From: Amoebophrya sp. A120 | Lineage: Eukaryota > Sar > Dinophyceae > Syndiniales > Amoebophryaceae | Direction: 5' to 3' | NCBI GenBank assembly: GCA_905178155.1 | Contig: CAJINV010000019.1 | Coordinates: 976,913 to 1,040,912 of the forward strand | DNA: 64,000 nt | Shown: in pieces, positions 43,471-54,000 of the stretch | Layout of the letters: each line of letters starts with the position of its first letter | How positions within the stretch are numbered: position 1 is the stretch's first letter | The notes under the pieces: generated by a model | The model's input: only the letters and a program-made list of their open reading frames with translations | Database searches by the model: none | Told to the model about the DNA's origin: nothing | Program-made: the position numbers and the translations under genes

Positions 43471-46400
43471 TTACTTCATCTTTGTCTTGTAGTTTGCATT
43501 GTTGTTTATTCCTGAAGTGGAAACACTTCGCGTCCTGCTCCTTGCTTTGTTCTTCCCTACGGTAGTCGCGTTTTTTTTGGATGACGAAGAAGTGCCGCGG
43601 TTTGCCGTATTACTACTGTTCTTGGGCGACTTACTGCTAGAAGTGATTTTATTCCCTCGTCCGGCCGCCTGCTTCATGCTGGACACCATTTTCATCGCTT
43701 GTGTGAAGAGAGCTGGTGGTGCAGTTTTTGGCTCTTCTTCTGCTTTCTCCTCGTCTTCATCATGATCAACTTTTTGCTTTTTACCACTCTTCTTGTCCAA
43801 CTTTTGCCGTTCGACCGTCTGCTGCCCAACCGGCGTGGCCTTCGCCGGATTTACCGCGTATTGCACCAAGCCGGCCGTACAGATGGCGTAGCCCACCCAC
43901 CCAATAAACTGCACCTCGGACGGGTGGGTGAGTCTGCTCACCATGGTGGTCACAAACTTGTAGCTGATGTTCGCCAACTATGAGAGTGCACAAATTCAAC
44001 TCCCCCTCATTTGAATTGTAATGCAAAATACCAAACTCACACCTTGCTCGTAAGTACTGCACGCATGACAAATTTTGGAACCTCAAATCGCACAACAATC
44101 TGCACGCAGATTTGTCATGCGAAAGCCCTTTTTCTGCTGTAGCTTGTGTTGCTGTTCATGCCATACAAATGAGGGGGAGGGGAAGTTGTGCACTGTCATA
44201 CCAACTGGATAGTGGTCGCGGAACAGAGGCCCTGGAGACCGAGAAGGAAAGAACCTGCCAAATACGACTTTTTTGTGCATGTAACCATCGTCCACGCGCT
44301 GTTGTCGTTGCTTTATGCATTGCATGAGATGAACAAGAAATGCTCTCTATTTCAGGAGGCAAAGCAACACAAGCAGCCGCAACGTCCTTATCGTTATCTC
44401 ATTTACCGATGCTAAACGCCAAGAGAGCGCTCAGGACCAACTGGATGAAGACGGGTCTTATGAGCTCCTGGATCTCCGCGAAGCCGACGCTTGCGCTAGT
44501 CCATTCATAGTACAGGATCGGCGGGAGGTATCGCAAGAATAAAACTGTGCTTGTGATGCAAGGGATGCAAAACGGTTAAGTACACTTGTGATACTAGGCA
44601 TGCGTCGTAGGTAATGGACCTTTCGCATTCACGTACCAGCCACGCATGACAGTTTTGGCTTGCTGTCACGTGGGATGCTCCTGCCCACATGGAAGAATGT
44701 ATGAAGAAACTTTCACATTCACTATACACAGTTTTTTTCTTGCATAGCAGGAACGGCATGGAAAAGAGCACGCGGTAGAAATTGAGCTGTATGGCGGACA
44801 GCTCCTTCTTGACCAGTTTCATGGTGACAGACTCGTAAACGCAGATGGTAGAAACGAAAACGACGTTCAGCATGGCAAAGGTATGCGACCAAAAAGTCGG
44901 ACTTTTTGTTCTCGGTTTTGCAGTGATCTCAAATCGAAATTGAAAGCTGTTCGTGACGAAAATTGGGTGGACTACAGACCCCATCTGCAAAGCGGAAGAA
45001 ATTGAAACGCTATATAAATGCTAATAATGCACATCAACCAAAAGGCAATACAAACCTCGGCGTGATACTTTCGAGACACGACTTTGAATTTTTTTGCGAG
45101 GATAATAGATCAACCCGGTGTACTCCATCTCCGCCTCAGCCAGCGTGTAGATGGCGGTACCTGGAACATTTTAAGTACGAACATTTGGATGAGCAAAACT
45201 GGAGGTTGTTCTTACGTTCTTACACGCGGTGGTGGAACAGCTAGCGGTTTTTTACGCATGACTGTGACTGACAACTAGAACTACAACTTTTACTTTACAT
45301 GTGCCCCAAAATTATACCGACAAAGGTCAACAGCAACCCCCCGATGGTTCGCCAGGACATTCTGACTCCCAGTAAAACTCGGTCGAGCAAAGCGGTCAGG
45401 AAAGGTACCGTATTGCGCGCAAGAACGTATCTGATGTTTTGTGATTCAAGTCTAGCATGATAAAGAAAAAATCGACGAAAGTAAGTATCTCTATCTTGAT
45501 CTTCTATCGTGGACATGGACAAAATCGAGGATAATAAACGATGATCAAAATGATCTGTCCTTGGTTCAGCAAAAAACCCTGGTCCTCCTTGCAATCTCGC
45601 ATCAGGCGGCAAGTCACGGGCGGCCCTTCATACCACCAGAAAAACCACGACGTACAACACGATCTATCAGGGAGATAACCTAAACAGGCTTTTTTACTAG
45701 GCTAAACTCACATTGCATAGCTCAATAATACAGTGGCACGCTGACTTTGCCGAGAGCGGCGATGCTGGCCCACAACATATCAAACGCAAAAATCTCTGGG
45801 TCTGGAAGGTTGCAACTTGTAATGCTAGCTCTCCATACCTAGGAAATCTGTATTGCGTAGCCAACAAAAGTCGCAGCCTCTTTTGTACACGCAAAAACGC
45901 AGTTTGTCATGCGGATTTCCTATGAGAAAGCGTTCTGAAAAGTTGTCATGCTGTGTTGCATTCGGAACTGTTTCCATCATCCACATTTTAGCATCACAAG
46001 TTTCCAGCCGTCCAGGGATTTTTGCAATCCATACAACACCGTGATCAGCCACGCGGAGTTCAGGACGATGCGCCACAGGTACTTTCGTTATCGCAAAAAA
46101 AAAGTGTTTCACTGTGAACTTGTGATGCATAGAATCGAACGCAGAACCATTTGTCGTGCTACACCTGCAAGGCATTGGACGTTTGAGCGTGTTTTCCCTT
46201 GGAAAGCGCGCATGGCAAATTTTCCGTGTCATGTGTAGCAAACTTGTGATGCGGATATTGCAAAACCATCACAGTGAAACAGTTTTTTCGTGGGATATTC
46301 GTGGCGGCAGTTTTAACGCGTGGATCCCGGTGACGTGCAAGAACCCGGCCCCACCGAGCGTTCCCAGATTTTGCACGGCGACCGTGGTGAAGTTGTGCGG

Positions 46401-48102
46401 AAAGCGAATCGCGATGGATTTGTTCATCAAAATCAGCACGATGGAGCTGCACGCGTGTCCGAGGAAGAGGAACGCGAGCCATCGGGTCGCTGCGTCGTGA
46501 AATTCGAAAACTTTCGAAAGGAACTGCATCTTCGTCGCGACAAAGCTGTAGGTCATGTCAACGCCGGTTTGGTAAGAGGAAGAGAAAGAAGCGGCGCACC
46601 TGTTGCCTTTTTTGCAGCAGGAATTGTAGCAAGAACGACTCTTCCGGTTATTTTTACCGCTTTTAATGTTCTTCTTTCCCGCCCATGTGGAAGTAGTAGA
46701 TCCGTGCCGTAGTTTTTTCTTCGTCCGGATCAGGTTTACTGTTCCCCGCCGCACTGCAGATGTCACAGGAAAAAACTGTTTCACTGTGATGATTTTGCAA
46801 GATCTGCATCACAAGAAGTTTGCTACACATGACAGAGAAGATTTGCCATGCGCGCTCCCCAAGGGAAAACACGCTTGGAGATCCAATGTCTTGCAGGTGT
46901 AGCAAGAGAGACACTTTGGTGCTTCTGTTTCATTTTCTGCATCACAGGTTCACAGTGAAACAGTTTTTTCTTGCGATAGCAGAGGGCGTTTCGTCGTCAC
47001 TCGAGGTTCGGCTCGACCGACTGCTTCCCCGGCGTATGAATTGCAAAAGGAAAAGTATCGCACTCGGCATTATATACAAGTTTGTAATGCGGATTTACCT
47101 GAACAAAAAGATTTGTAATGCAGGACTGCAATTACAACGAGTACGATACTTTTGCACAGGATACGGCGGGGAGATGGACAACTCTCTGAAAAATCTTCCC
47201 CGTGCTGCCGGTCCGAGCGAGAATCAGACTCGTCCGTGCCACCCAAATCTTCGTGCTCTCTCGAATCCAGTGTCGTGTTCCGGCTCACATTTCGTCTCTA
47301 TCAAAAGAAAAAATCCCCCCTCCCCATATCGGAATGGAAATCCGTGACGCGGGACTTGTGCACACCTATCGACTTTGCCATGCTTGCAGTAGAAGACTGG
47401 AGGCAGATGCAGAGCAGCAGAAGTAGGGGCGTTTTGGTGTAGGCGCCTAGCAAGGCAGGCATATCCTCTGTAGGCGACACAGCATTACAAAGTGCCTGCG
47501 AAGCGCGGCTGAGTCTCTGGCTTTGCCCTCTTGCAATACAGGGACGATTTGTGGCCACAAATCAGCATCACAAATGTTCAGGAGTGTCCCTTTTTGGTAT
47601 GGGGAGAGGAAGTTTTTCCTTGCAATAGCCTCGGAAGCTGCTTCTGACTGTCGAGGGCGCTGCTAGCCCGTACGCCACGGATGTATGTGGTTGTAGTTTT
47701 TGTAGCTCTGCAAGTCTCCGAAGTAGATTTAGTGTCAATTCCTGCAGCTCCTCCAGAGGACACCAAAATAGAACCACTACAACCTGGTGGTCCAACAGCT
47801 GCGGTCTCCTGCTTTGAACCGCTGCTTTGTAGTTGTCCGCTCTGGTGGCCAACTGCGGCACCGAAAACCAGCTGCTGTTGGCCTTCCTTGCTCCGTCCCC
47901 GCCCGCCCGCGTTCTGCGCGAGCGTGATCGAATCCCGTATCCGCTTGTAGAGTGGCTCTTTCGATGAAGATGGTGCTGGTGGAGCTGCTCCTGTACTAGT
48001 CGTGCCGGTTAATATACTTTTCAACATCTGGCGCGGCCCCCCCGGCAACTTGTAGTTCCCTTGCTCACGGCCCTGTTCTGACGTGCTGGCTCGGGGCAGC
48101 AT
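43471..48102 (-). CDS. Nucleotide-sugar / triose-phosphate-type transporter (DMT superfamily)
   Basis: A multi-pass membrane transporter, probably Golgi nucleotide sugar by family. It starts at ATG 48102 with a Ser-rich cytosolic leader of about 280 residues. TM1 begins WLAFLFLGHACSSIVLILMN then KSIAIRFPHNF, with the LMNK motif typical of the family. Later segments include YLWRIVLNSAWLITVLWASI, NTVPFLTALLDRVLLG, TIGGLLLTFVGIILG, MLNVVFVSTICVYESV, LQGLCSATTIQLANISYKF and VQFIGWVGYAICTAGLVQYA. Main exons: 48102-47628, 47298-47164, 47034-46979, 46760-46298, 46088-46034, 45777 to about 45717, about 45420-45302, about 45170-45112, about 44890-44747, 44528 to about 44417, 44254-44201 and 43978-43471 (stop). 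The basic C-terminal tail is long (KNKARSRTRSVSTS). Donor sites near 45717 and 45302 are not certain. Substrate cannot be told from sequence. Confidence 0.85.
43979..44200. mobile_element. Introner, family I
   Basis: Splits the transporter between TTIQL and ANISYKF. Ends TATGAGAGTGCACAA and TTGTGCACTGTCATA, with subterminal CCCCCTCAT arms. Exact duplication CCAAC. Confidence 0.92.
44529..44746. mobile_element. Introner, family C/F-like
   Basis: Intron of the transporter gene. Ends TATCGCAAGAATAAAACTGTG and ACACAGTTTTTTTCTTGCATA. Flanks GGAGG/GCAGG differ at one base. Confidence 0.87.
45778..46033. mobile_element. Introner, family A
   Basis: Splits LITVL from WASIAAL. Ends contain AATCTCTGGGTCTGGAAG and CAGCCGTCCAGGGATTTTTG. 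Exact duplication CAACA. Confidence 0.92.
46089..46297. mobile_element. Introner, family C
   Basis: Intron of the transporter gene. Ends contain AAAGTGTTTCACTGTGAAC and CACAGTGAAACAGTTTTTTC. Exact duplication TTCGT. Confidence 0.93.
46761..46978. mobile_element. Introner, family C
   Basis: Intron of the transporter leader. Ends contain AAAAAACTGTTTCACTGTGA and TCACAGTGAAACAGTTTTTT. Exact duplication GCAGA; the join keeps the frame (ETPSAVRRGTVN). Confidence 0.93.
47035..47163. mobile_element. Introner, family D
   Basis: Short intron (129 bp) of the transporter leader. Ends TATGAATTGCAAAAG and ACGATACTTTTGCACAGGAT. Exact duplication CGGCG. Confidence 0.92.
47299..47627. mobile_element. Introner, family E
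   Basis: Intron of the transporter leader. Ends contain AAAAAATCCCCCCTCCCCAT and ATGGGGAGAGGAAGTTTTTC. Flanks GTCTC/GCCTC differ at one base. Confidence 0.9.
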
Positions 48103-49569
48103 GATGGCGCTTGTTCGTGGTCCAATAGGTAGCTTCTTGTCCTTTCGCTGGACCAGCGGGGTGCGGGGATGACACGCATCCGTCGGCAAGGTTGTTTCAC
48201 TTGTGCAAAGCAAAAGGTTGAACAACTCGGGTATCGTAGATATAGTTGACAGAATGAACAGCTCGACGAGGACGACGCGGTGCAAGAACCAAAGAACGAA
48301 GACGAAGCAAACGATTATCAACCAGTTTCTTTCATGTAGGAAAGACCAAAAACTGCTCGTCAGTATACACGTAATTAGACTGTGACTGACTACATAGAAT
48401 AAGAAGATCAGCCTTAAGGATCGTCCTGCTTGTGGTCAGCACTCTCACAACTCATGTGAAAAATCAAGAACGGGTTCGGGATCTGATCTTCCAAAACAAG
48501 GAACCGAATCTTTTCGACCCAATCAGCTCCGATCCACAGGAAGCGGAGTGCGAACACAAAAAATGGTATATACAAAGCGCACTTTTTACTCTAGCACGAT
48601 GAAAAGCGGTCGCCTGAGAAGGGATTTTTACTTTGGGTGGGAAACAGTACCACGATATGGAGGTGGATATTTCGTGTTCAACGCGAAAATCGGGTCGCGG
48701 TCGGGGATCACGCCGGGGCTGGCGTAACATCAAAAGGTTGTGTGCACAGATGGGTGGACTTGCAGAAAGTAGTTCGGTGGGAGGTTCGAGCTTTGTCTCG
48801 GACTATTGTGTTCATTTAACTACTAAGTACTTTTAAACTTATCAAAAAATGCTTGAGTTCCACCTACTTGTTGGGCATAGAGATAGAACTGGAACTGCTT
48901 GGTAACATGTGGGGAACGTCTACGGGGGACATACAACAAGCGGCATGCTTAAAGATTCGGAATGAGGAATAGAAAAGGAATGACGCGTGCGCTTCTCAAG
49001 GTGAGCGGTAAAAGGAAAAGACTCCCGCATACTGTAGTGCAATTCTCAGAAGAAAAAACGATAAAAATGGTGCATTTGATATTACGCCTGTGCGCGCGGT
49101 GTCTGAAAAGTTAGAGGCAAAATAGATACGAGAATAAATGAAGTTGCAGCCACTTACTCTCTCTCTGGACAAAGTACTTTCTTTCTTGCGATCTTGTCGC
49201 GGATGGTTCGAGCAGGACCTTTCGGCATTCTTCTTGTCTTTTTCCGACCCTTTTCTTCGTTCGATCAGTGTACGACCTTGGTAGTCACACATCAACATGA
49301 AGTAGCCTTTTTCTCGTTGAACACGACGTCACAATCATACAGCCGATGCGCAAGATGAATTCCGAACTCCTAACTGCGATGGATATGGAAATGCAATGAA
49401 TATGAAAACTTAAGTAAAAGAAGTGATAAAAGTATGTCAGAATATAACCAGGCTCCGCTTCCTGTTTCTGATCTTGTTGATCTTGTCCTTGTGCGAGTGC
49501 GACTGCGTGATAATAAGACCGTGCTTATTATTTTTGTGGAACATTCCCGACCGAGGTTTCGTCTCAGTT
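48103..49569. other. Intergenic, no supported gene
   Basis: No introner and no domain-bearing frame. It forms the 5' flank of the transporter gene (frame stays open upstream to 48321 without an ATG) and the 3' flank of the secreted-protein gene. Confidence 0.5.
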
Positions 49570-50037
49570 CTAGAAGTTCAGGGTGTTGGAATTGAAACCC
49601 ATGGATTCCTTGACTTGTTCCACGTTGGACTTGACCTGTTCCACGAGAGTTGATCGCGGGCGACCAGGGTTGCAGCAGTCCCTCTGCTGGTTGTCAAAAT
49701 CCTGCGGGCAGGTAGCCATTCCATTAGTACAATTCGAGGAGCAGAGGTCCGCCCAGTCGTTGCAATGATCCGTGAAAGTGAATTTGTCCGCAGTCCACTC
49801 GGTCTTGTCGTTCTCGCAAAACTCCGCCTTAAATTCGGCTGCCGATCGCGTTTTCATTCCGATGCATTGGGCCAGGGCCTGACTGGCTAGACGTTCGTGC
49901 TCCATGAAGCCCGCCGGCAGTGTTTCGCTTCCTTCCCAAGAGTGCGTGGTCGTGGTGTGGTCCTTCTTCGTCGCTGCCGCAACGACCCCCCCCCCCAGGG
50001 GGCCAGCGGCAGCGACGACGGCGACTTTTTTCAGCAT
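49570..50037 (-). CDS. Small secreted cysteine-rich protein
   Basis: A single-exon protein of 155 residues from ATG 50037 to the stop at 49570. It starts with MLKKVAVVAAAGPLGGG and more small hydrophobic residues up to about position 24, which reads as a weak signal peptide. The mature part has eight cysteines, including a CC pair near the C-terminus (DCCNPGRPR), suggesting four disulfides. I do not recognise a family. In a parasitic alveolate such a protein could be exported or placed on the cell surface; that is inference. It lacks introners. A GTG codon further upstream (50055) is open but unlikely as a eukaryotic start. Confidence 0.6.
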   Translation of the reverse strand: MLKKVAVVAAAGPLGGGVVAAATKKDHTTTTHSWEGSETLPAGFMEHERLASQALAQCIGMKTRSAAEFKAEFCENDKTEWTADKFTFTDHCNDWADLCSSNCTNGMATCPQDFDNQQRDCCNPGRPRSTLVEQVKSNVEQVKESMGFNSNTLNF

Positions 50038-51099
50038 TTTGCGGTGTTGGCGCACCCGCTTTTTTCAAAGCACTTGCCTTTCTTACTCGTCTAAGACGGT
50101 GGATGTTGTTGAAAAGAGAAGGACAGATGCCCACTTTCTTAATGTCGTTGGACGATAATTTTCTTCTTGCTCTAAAGCAAATCTCGACCCGGGAGGGTTG
50201 TAAACAATTGGGAACTGGACATGCGAAAAAGATTGAAAGGCTAAATGAACAATTCCACATCAGAGTACAAACACGACGCGGAAGACCACAAAAACGACGA
50301 CCTCTATGGATTTTATGCGTTTTGCTTTTGCTTCCTTACATCAGTCAGTGAGAAAAAGATTACGAAGGTACAACACTTTTTTTAACTCAGTTTTACATTT
50401 TATCTTGCACCACGATTCATTCAGTTCCAGACAATATATTTCTGACGAATTAATATGGGACGAAAGGCTGTGCTGGGAAAGGACGTTACCATGCGCAGAT
50501 ATTCAGTCCGGACGATGAGGAAAATAGTAGACCACGAGGACGATTGATTATGTCGGAAATTGCCACTGAAGGAACGAACTTCTTGTTCTTCTGGACGTCA
50601 GTATTAATTTTAAAACATTTAGTGCTATTCACACACTGTCGTGCGAAGAACAAGTAACTATAAAACGGGGCCGCCCTATCTTTAGCAGACACAAATTGCT
50701 CTTTCAGAACAATACTGAAGTGCTCAAAATGTACTTTCGGTAGAACGCCACGACCTTCACAAAAGGTGACGACAGAGAACGCAAACGCAAACGGTAAGAT
50801 TCTTACCCTGCAACTACAGAACAGCGCAGATGCGTGCCGCGAAGATGAACGAAGGCTACAACTAGCGAAAGAAAAGTGCAGCTGCGAAGACATTCGAAGA
50901 ACATTCTGATTCTGTATGATGGTATTCAACATCTTGCGCACCTTGCGGAATATCTTCGTGCTGTCGTGAACAGAGAACATCACGCGTGGTCCCCAACTAC
51001 TATACACCGATTCAGCCTCAGCAACCTACCGCGGTTAGTAGAGAAAAACCGCTCAAAGCCAACAACATGCGCCCGTCTACTTCATACGTATGAAGTTTT
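50038..51099. other. Intergenic, no supported gene
   Basis: Mixed composition. Frames of up to 173 codons on the minus strand (50486-51007) start at non-ATG codons and have no domain. A C-run (CCCCCCCCCC, near 49987) lies just upstream inside the secreted-protein coding region. Confidence 0.45.
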
Positions 51100-54000
51100 C
51101 TACCTTCTCGTACTCCGTCGCCTCTCCTCCTCCTCGCAACAGCCCGGCAGCACGGAGTACGACGCAAAAAGCCCGCCCGGCATGGCTTGCTCCACAATGA
51201 AGCTCGGGAAGATCTGCATGTTGATCAGGGACAGCGTCTCCAGAATCGTCAGCTCCGGGTCCGTCACGTCCGTTCTCAGCTGCAGGTAAAATATCCCACA
51301 AAAAAACTGTTTCACTGTGATGATTTTGCATGAATCGCATTACAAGTTTGTTACACATTACACAGAAAATCTGCCATGCGCGTTTCCCAAGGGAAAACAC
51401 GCTCCAAAATCCAATGTCTTGCAGGTGTAGCAAGACAAATAGTTCTGCGTTCCATTTTCTGCATCACAAGTTCACAGTGAAACAGTTTTTTCTTGCGATA
51501 TAAAACTCCCCATCGTCGATCACCACCATGCCGGACTGCGTCTATCAAAGTGAAAAAAGCCCCAATCCCATATCCAAAAGACGCTCTGCGTTGCTGGATT
51601 TGTGTACACAAATGAGCTTTGTACTGCAGCAAGAGCTTGTCGGCATATTCTAAGCCGATCTGGTTACGCATCCTGCTAGCAGCTGAGCATGAGAAACGAC
51701 AACAAGTCTGACATAGGCGAAAACGCACGACAGCCTCGCTGTACAATGCGCCACATGGGTGCCGTTTGCCTTGTACGGATGACAAAGCTGACGTGTCCTT
51801 GTGGTCAGCACAAATTAGCATCACAAGTTTTCTTTTGTTCGATATGGGGAGGGGGGAGTTTTCCTTCCAATAGCGTCAAATCGGTCTTGATCGGACAGTC
51901 GGGGAAGCCGGCGGAAAATTGCTCAATGAACGTCGTGGTCATGTTGTTTTTACCCAGAGATTATCGAATGCAAATATACCTGGATGTCTGGAAGATTCTG
52001 AGACTTGTCATGCATGTTTTTCATCAGCCATGATGTCTGTAATGCATGCCCTAGCATCAAAGATTTTTTGAGGGCTTCTTGATGCTTATTCCGCATGACA
52101 AATACCTCTGCTACCGCGCAGCAGCAATTAGACTCCTTTTGCTGTTCGTGCAATACAGATTTTTTTGGAATCCAAATGCAGCATGACAAGTTGCATTCTT
52201 CCAGACATCAAGGGATATTTGCACTTGATACAGATGAATGAGGCCCAGCAGCGCCTCGGCCGGGGTTTATAACCAGCTCATGTGTTACAATCTCAAACGG
52301 TGCAATAGAATATGGAAATCTGTGATGCAAGAGTGCATGACCTAGCCAACTCTTATAGGATTGCACATGACAAGTTCTGGAGCCCCAAACCCCCCTACAG
52401 TCTGGCGAAATTTGTATTGCAAAAGGTGGAACGCTGTGCGAGTCTGTCATGCTCATCATGCAACACAAGTTCCAGATTCTATTGTAACGTTTGAGATTGT
52501 AACGTTTGAGCAAGTCATAGGGTTCGCCACCGGTGTCCACTCGTCGGGGATCGAGTCTTCTTCTTCCGACGAATTTACAGGCGGCGATGAGCCGTCAAGT
52601 CGCGACGAGGCCAACTTTGCAGCGGGGCTCGAAGTAGAAGTAGAGCCCCCTGCTACAACCACTACTTGTTGTCCTCTTTTTCTCGTCAAATTCGCAGTGA
52701 CAATTTGCCGCGATTTGATCGGGCCTTGGCGGGTAGTTATGACCTCCTTGATCGAAATTTCGTCTGGGATTTGCGTATTCGCCCCTGCGGCCACGGCCGC
52801 GACAGAGGAGGCGGTGGTAGAAGAATTGGAGTACGTGTCCGCGTCATCCTCGACAAAACCGAGAATGCGGGACCTGATACATAATTGGTACAATGATCAC
52901 GATCACATCAATGATCTACTCCCTCATACAGCAGTCCGACGAATCGTACTGAAATTTTGTCCTCGTTACGCGGCAGATCGTTGCAAAAATCTTTAAGTAT
53001 AGAATCAATCAATCGAGTTAAATTCTTACCCTTCGTCCAAATTTTTGTCCCATTTTCTCCTTTTTTCCACGTCCGTGAAGTACTCGTACACCAAATCAAT
53101 GCTCGCCTTGATCTTCAGCGACACCCGCCACCTCCGGATGCCTAGCTCCGTCTTCTGGCTGTAGATTTGGATCTTGTCCCCCTGCGATTTTTCCAGCACC
53201 CAGTCGGATTTGTTCTGCAAAAATCGCGGGTAGGTCGCCTGTAACCGATTGAGGCGCTCTTTCACCACCGCGGGTAGGTGCTTCTTCGCGATCTTTTTGG
53301 GCGAAAACCGGTTTGGAGAGCTGGAGAATTCGGTCTCCAGGTCCGAATCTTCTAACTCGTCCGCGTCGATCTCCGCTTGTGGATAATTTTCCCCGGTTGT
53401 AGTGGATAAAGCAGGTTCTACTTGTTTTCCTATTCGTGTTCTGCTACTGCTTTTATTCTTACTGCTCTTCACCGGACTGGTACCTCGCACATCTTCTTCG
53501 AGCAGTTGGTAGTCTCCGTAGAAGCCAAACCAAGGGTTCAGAAACTCCAAAGAGTTCGCAAAGTCGATTGCTTGTAGGAACTTCTCGAGCTGCTTCTCCT
53601 ATCAAATGCAAAAGTGTCTGGGTCTGGAAGAATGCAAGTTTGTCATGCTTGTCTGGCATGACTCGAGAATCTGTGTTGCATAGGTACGAAAGAGCCGTCT
53701 TAACTGTCATGCGAAAAGGCAGTTTGCCATGCGGAATACGTAAGACATGGCTGCACCCACAAAATTTGTCATGTATACCTGCGTATTGCGGCGCGTCTAT
53801 CATTCATTTTTAGCATTACAAACTTCCAGACCCAGACATTTTTGCAGTCCAAATCTCCCGCTCCTCGATGATTTTCATTTTCCCGCTGGCAAACAGCTTT
53901 TTCTGCGGGAAGTCGGGGAACTTCTGCGGCCCCAGCTGCTCGTACAGTATCAAAGTGAAAAATCCTCCCTCCCCATATTGAAGCGGAAACTTCTGTTGCT

